A DNA stretch of 17,688 nucleotides, from contig DATLBY010000398.1 in the NCBI GenBank assembly GCA_035526665.1, positions 1 to 17,688 of the forward strand, read 5' to 3'. Shown here in pieces: positions 15,650-17,688 of this stretch. The DNA is from DATLBY01 sp035526665. Lineage in GTDB: Bacteria; Acidobacteriota; Terriglobia; Bryobacterales; Bryobacteraceae. Position 1 is the first letter of the stretch. Each line of letters opens with the position of its first letter. Below the pieces are notes generated by a model, which saw only the letters and a list, made by a program, of their open reading frames with translations, ran no database searches and was not told the origin of the DNA. Made by a program: the position numbers and the translations under genes.

Positions 15650-16249
15650 ATGCCGGCGAGAAGAGCCGTCCCGTTCCTGGCATTTGCTGCGGCCCTGTTT
15701 TTGGGCCTGCAACTACTGCCCGCTCCACGAAAAACGAATCCTCCTGTCAACCCGGCCCACACGCTCGAATCGAACGTGAGAATGTCGCCGGCAGCCGCGC
15801 TTGTTCTGCGGCGGGCCTGCAAAAATTGCCACTCCAACGAGACACGGTGGCCCTTATACAGCTACATCGCTCCTTTTTCCTGGCTGGTGGTCCCCGACGT
15901 GCAACGTGGCCGGAATTCGATTAACTTCTCGGAGTGGTCCGTGCAGGCCGGCCGCCGTCCGGAACTGGCGGCGTCCATCCTGGCGGCCACGTGTACCGAT
16001 ATGCGCGTCGGCCGGATGCCGACCCGGGCCTACATGTTACTGAATCCGGATTCCAAACTCTCCGCAGCGGACATCGAGACATACTGCGCCTGGACCGCGG
16101 AAGAAGTGCAACGGCAGCTGGCCATCAAGCGGAACCGGCCCGCGAAACAACCGGTGGTCCTGCCGCGCGCCGGTGTTTTACCAAACATTTACAAAATACT
16201 GACCAACGGCAGTGGATTCTTTCATAGCATCGACTCAAATGGCGTGTAG
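15650..16249 (+). CDS. Small membrane-anchored haem-binding protein (Haem_bd family)
   Basis: A 199-residue protein with an N-terminal hydrophobic anchor (about 7-23). A haem-binding domain (about 40-158) has C57-x-x-C60-H61 in CKNCHSNETRWPLYSYIAP, and the following WLVVPDVQRGRNSINFSEW block is typical of the Haem_bd family. M118, M123 and M129 are available as a sixth ligand. It is probably a periplasm-facing c-type cytochrome-like protein. The ATG at 15650 follows GAGAGG closely, with a further GAGG upstream, giving adequate ribosome binding. It is divergent from the two-component/porin/cupredoxin operon, and the TTTAC array lies in the shared region, which suggests co-regulation. The final ~35 residues lie outside the family core, and that stretch of DNA carries a second TTTAC array (16177-16203). 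Confidence 0.88.
   Translation: MPARRAVPFLAFAAALFLGLQLLPAPRKTNPPVNPAHTLESNVRMSPAAALVLRRACKNCHSNETRWPLYSYIAPFSWLVVPDVQRGRNSINFSEWSVQAGRRPELAASILAATCTDMRVGRMPTRAYMLLNPDSKLSAADIETYCAWTAEEVQRQLAIKRNRPAKQPVVLPRAGVLPNIYKILTNGSGFFHSIDSNGV
16177..16203. promoter_or_regulatory. Second TTTAC array at 11-bp period, inside the 3' end of the haem gene
   Basis: TTTAC at 16177 and 16188 and CTGAC at 16199 repeat the 11-bp spacing of the array at 15527-15553. Over 30 aligned bases (from 15526 and 16176), 22 are identical, including 17 of the first 19. It lies about 265 bp upstream of the serB ATG, in the poorly conserved C-terminal codons of the haem gene. It may control a promoter reading into serB. A TA-rich TAGCAT at 16225-16230 is a weak -10 candidate. 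Confidence 0.45.
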
Positions 16250-16261
16250 ACGCCAAAGGCA

Positions 16262-16307
16262 ATCCCTGATTTACGGCATGGGAGCCGTGAGTTCCTCCAT
16301 CAGGGAT
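16262..16307 (+). promoter_or_regulatory. Two-helix RNA structure in the leader region of serB
   Basis: In the 219-bp gap 16250-16468, a perfect 9-bp outer stem pairs ATCCCTGAT (16262-16270) with ATCAGGGAT (16299-16307). Directly on it sits an inner 7-bp stem (16271-16277 with 16284-16290, one T-G pair) closing a six-base loop ATGGGA. Eight bases, GTTCCTCC, bulge on one side (16291-16298) and contain an anti-Shine-Dalgarno-like CCTCC. A third possible stem, CATCGG with CCGATG, follows at about 16312-16335. There is no T-tract, so a simple intrinsic terminator is unlikely. I do not recognise it as a known riboswitch class. The rest of the gap shows no ORF I would support. Confidence 0.4.
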
Positions 16308-16468
16308 CCATCGGGCCGCTCCACCCCGGTTCCGATGAAAGCTGCGCATGAGAAAGCGGGCGCGTGCTGCCTGCGCACAAGAGCGGTCGTTTTCAGGGGG
16401 CGATCCGCTTCCACTTTCTCCTGGCAGCTCGAACGGCAGGGACCTCGCTTATAGAATTAAAGCAAGGC

Positions 16469-17688
16469 ATGCCAACGTTCCATGAAGCGCAGGTTCTTCA
16501 CATCGATATCACCGGTCCGGACAGATCGGGTGTAACTCATTCTTTGACCAACATCCTGGCCCGCTCCGGCGCGCGCATCCTCGACATCGGCCAGGCGGTG
16601 ATTCATGATGCGCTCGCGCTCGGCATGCTGGTGGAGCTCACGCAGGAGATGAAGTCCTCGGCCATGCTCACCGAGCTGCTGTTGAAGGCCCACGAGGTGG
16701 GTGTGCAGATTCGCTTCACCGCCATCTCCGGGGAAGAGTATCAGGCCTGGGTGGAGACGCAGACCAAGCGCCGGTTTCTCATCACGGTGCTTGGGCCGAG
16801 CATCACCGCCCGTGTATTATCCGAAGTCAGCGGCATCGTGGCCCGTGCCGGCTTGAACATCGATCGCATCGACCGGCTCTCGGGGCGCACTCCGCTGGAG
16901 GCGCAGAACGGTATGCCGCGCGTCTGCGTGGAGCTCTCCGCCTCCGGAGAGCTGCGGGGAGAGGACGCCATCCGCCTGGCCCTGATGCAACTCACGGGCG
17001 AGCATGATGTCGATGTCGCCTTTCAGCACGATAATGTGTATCGCCGCAACCGCCGGCTGGTTGCCTTTGATATGGATTCGACCTTGATTCAGACCGAGGT
17101 AATCGACGAACTGGCGCAGCTGGCCGGCGCGGGCGAACAGGTGCAGGCCATTACCGAGGCAGCCATGCGCGGGGAACTCGATTTTCAGGCCAGCTTCCGT
17201 AAGCGAGTCTCCCTGCTGAGGGGATTGCCGGTGTCCGCGCTTACCACCGTGCTGGATCGAGTTCCCCTGATGGACGGCGCGGAGCGTCTCATCGCGACGT
17301 TGAAGACGCTGGGCTACAAGACTGCGATTCTGTCCGGTGGGTTTACTTTTGTAGGCCGGATGCTGCAGCAGAAGCTGGGCATCGACTACCTGTACGCGAA
17401 CGAACTCGACATTCGCGAGGGCATCGTCACCGGCGAGATCCACTCCGACATTGTGGATGGCGCGCGGAAGGCCGCGCTGCTGAAGCAGATCGCCTGTTCC
17501 GAGAATCTGTCCATGGAGCAAGTGATCGCGGTCGGCGACGGCGCCAACGATCTTCCCATGCTGCAGTTAGCCGGACTAGGCATCGCCTTCCGCGCCAAGC
17601 CACTGGTCCGGCAAAGCGCCCGGCAGGCCATCTCCACGCTGGGGCTGGACGGGATTCTCTTCCTGCTGGGTGTTCGGGATCGCGAGCT
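16469..17688 (+). CDS. serB: Phosphoserine phosphatase with two N-terminal ACT domains (3' end beyond window)
   Basis: About 406 residues are readable, and the frame is still open at the window edge. The enzyme dephosphorylates L-phosphoserine, the last step of serine synthesis, in the cytoplasm. Two ACT-type regulatory domains come first (about 8-85, starting LHIDITGPDRSGV; about 102-185, starting FLITVLGPSITARVL), then the HAD phosphatase domain. HAD motif I is D201-M-D203-S-T-L, with nucleophile D201 and acid D203. Motif II is S289 in ILSGGFTFV. Motif IV is VGDGANDLPML with D357 and D361. The length matches the ~400-residue ACT-ACT-HAD enzymes of the mycobacterial SerB2 type, so only a few residues are missing. 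Start is ATG 16469; the upstream AAGG is a weak RBS. TATAGA at 16450-16455 is a possible -10 for a nearly leaderless transcript; otherwise the leader includes the structure at 16262-16307. Confidence 0.93.
   Translation, partial: MPTFHEAQVLHIDITGPDRSGVTHSLTNILARSGARILDIGQAVIHDALALGMLVELTQEMKSSAMLTELLLKAHEVGVQIRFTAISGEEYQAWVETQTKRRFLITVLGPSITARVLSEVSGIVARAGLNIDRIDRLSGRTPLEAQNGMPRVCVELSASGELRGEDAIRLALMQLTGEHDVDVAFQHDNVYRRNRRLVAFDMDSTLIQTEVIDELAQLAGAGEQVQAITEAAMRGELDFQASFRKRVSLLRGLPVSALTTVLDRVPLMDGAERLIATLKTLGYKTAILSGGFTFVGRMLQQKLGIDYLYANELDIREGIVTGEIHSDIVDGARKAALLKQIACSENLSMEQVIAVGDGANDLPMLQLAGLGIAFRAKPLVRQSARQAISTLGLDGILFLLGVRDRE

Noticed and set aside
16241..16254. GGCGT/ACGCC hairpin spanning the haem gene stop codon as a terminator
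   Set aside because: The stem is only 5 bp and no T-run follows, so it does not meet intrinsic-terminator criteria.
16817..17521. 234-codon open frame on the minus strand
   Set aside because: It is antisense to the catalytic HAD domain of serB, whose motifs are all intact on the plus strand.

Overview
The window is a gene-dense, GC-rich chromosomal segment whose gene families point to Acidobacteriota, probably a Solibacter/Bryobacter-like member. The evidence is a paired DUF1592 (c-type cytochrome) and DUF1552 gene set, a long Pro-rich TonB-type energy transducer, an FkbM methyltransferase with an extra C-terminal domain, and a phosphoserine phosphatase with N-terminal ACT domains. The lineage is inferred from family content; no marker gene is present. 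No transposase, integrase, CRISPR array, tRNA or rRNA was seen.

Layout. (1) 26-1558 (+): TonB-like transducer, convergent with the next block (2-bp gap). (2) 8091-1561 (-): four tightly spaced genes in the order multidomain c-type cytochrome (DUF1587/1595/1592/1588/1585), Tat-type DUF1552 protein, secreted ankyrin-repeat protein, Tat-type enolase-superfamily sugar-acid dehydratase. The first three are joined by stop/start overlaps. (3) 8159-10597 (+): a secreted alpha/beta hydrolase, divergent from block 2 across 67 bp, then a membrane-anchored FkbM methyltransferase. (4) 15453-10600 (-): a five-gene overlapping operon: OmpR/PhoB-type response regulator, stand-alone CheY-like receiver, coiled-coil outer-membrane porin, cupredoxin-domain protein, membrane histidine kinase. 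(5) 15650-16249 (+): a small haem-binding (CxxCH) protein divergent from block 4. (6) 16469 to the window end (+): serB, running off the edge.

How the genes may work together. Block 4 joins a complete phosphorelay (one kinase, a DNA-binding regulator and a single-domain receiver) to an outer-membrane channel and a predicted copper protein, which suggests regulated handling or sensing of a metal or redox compound at the envelope. The divergent haem protein may belong to the same unit.

The most interesting non-coding signal is a pair of near-identical arrays of TTTAC-type 5-mers spaced exactly 11 bp apart. One (15527-15553) lies between the regulator operon and the haem gene. The other (16177-16203) lies in the 3' end of the haem gene, upstream of serB. 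This spacing is the geometry bound by OmpR/PhoB-family regulators, so the regulator at 14779-15453 is the obvious candidate ligand. A second candidate element is a two-helix structure (16262-16307) in the 219-bp gap before serB.
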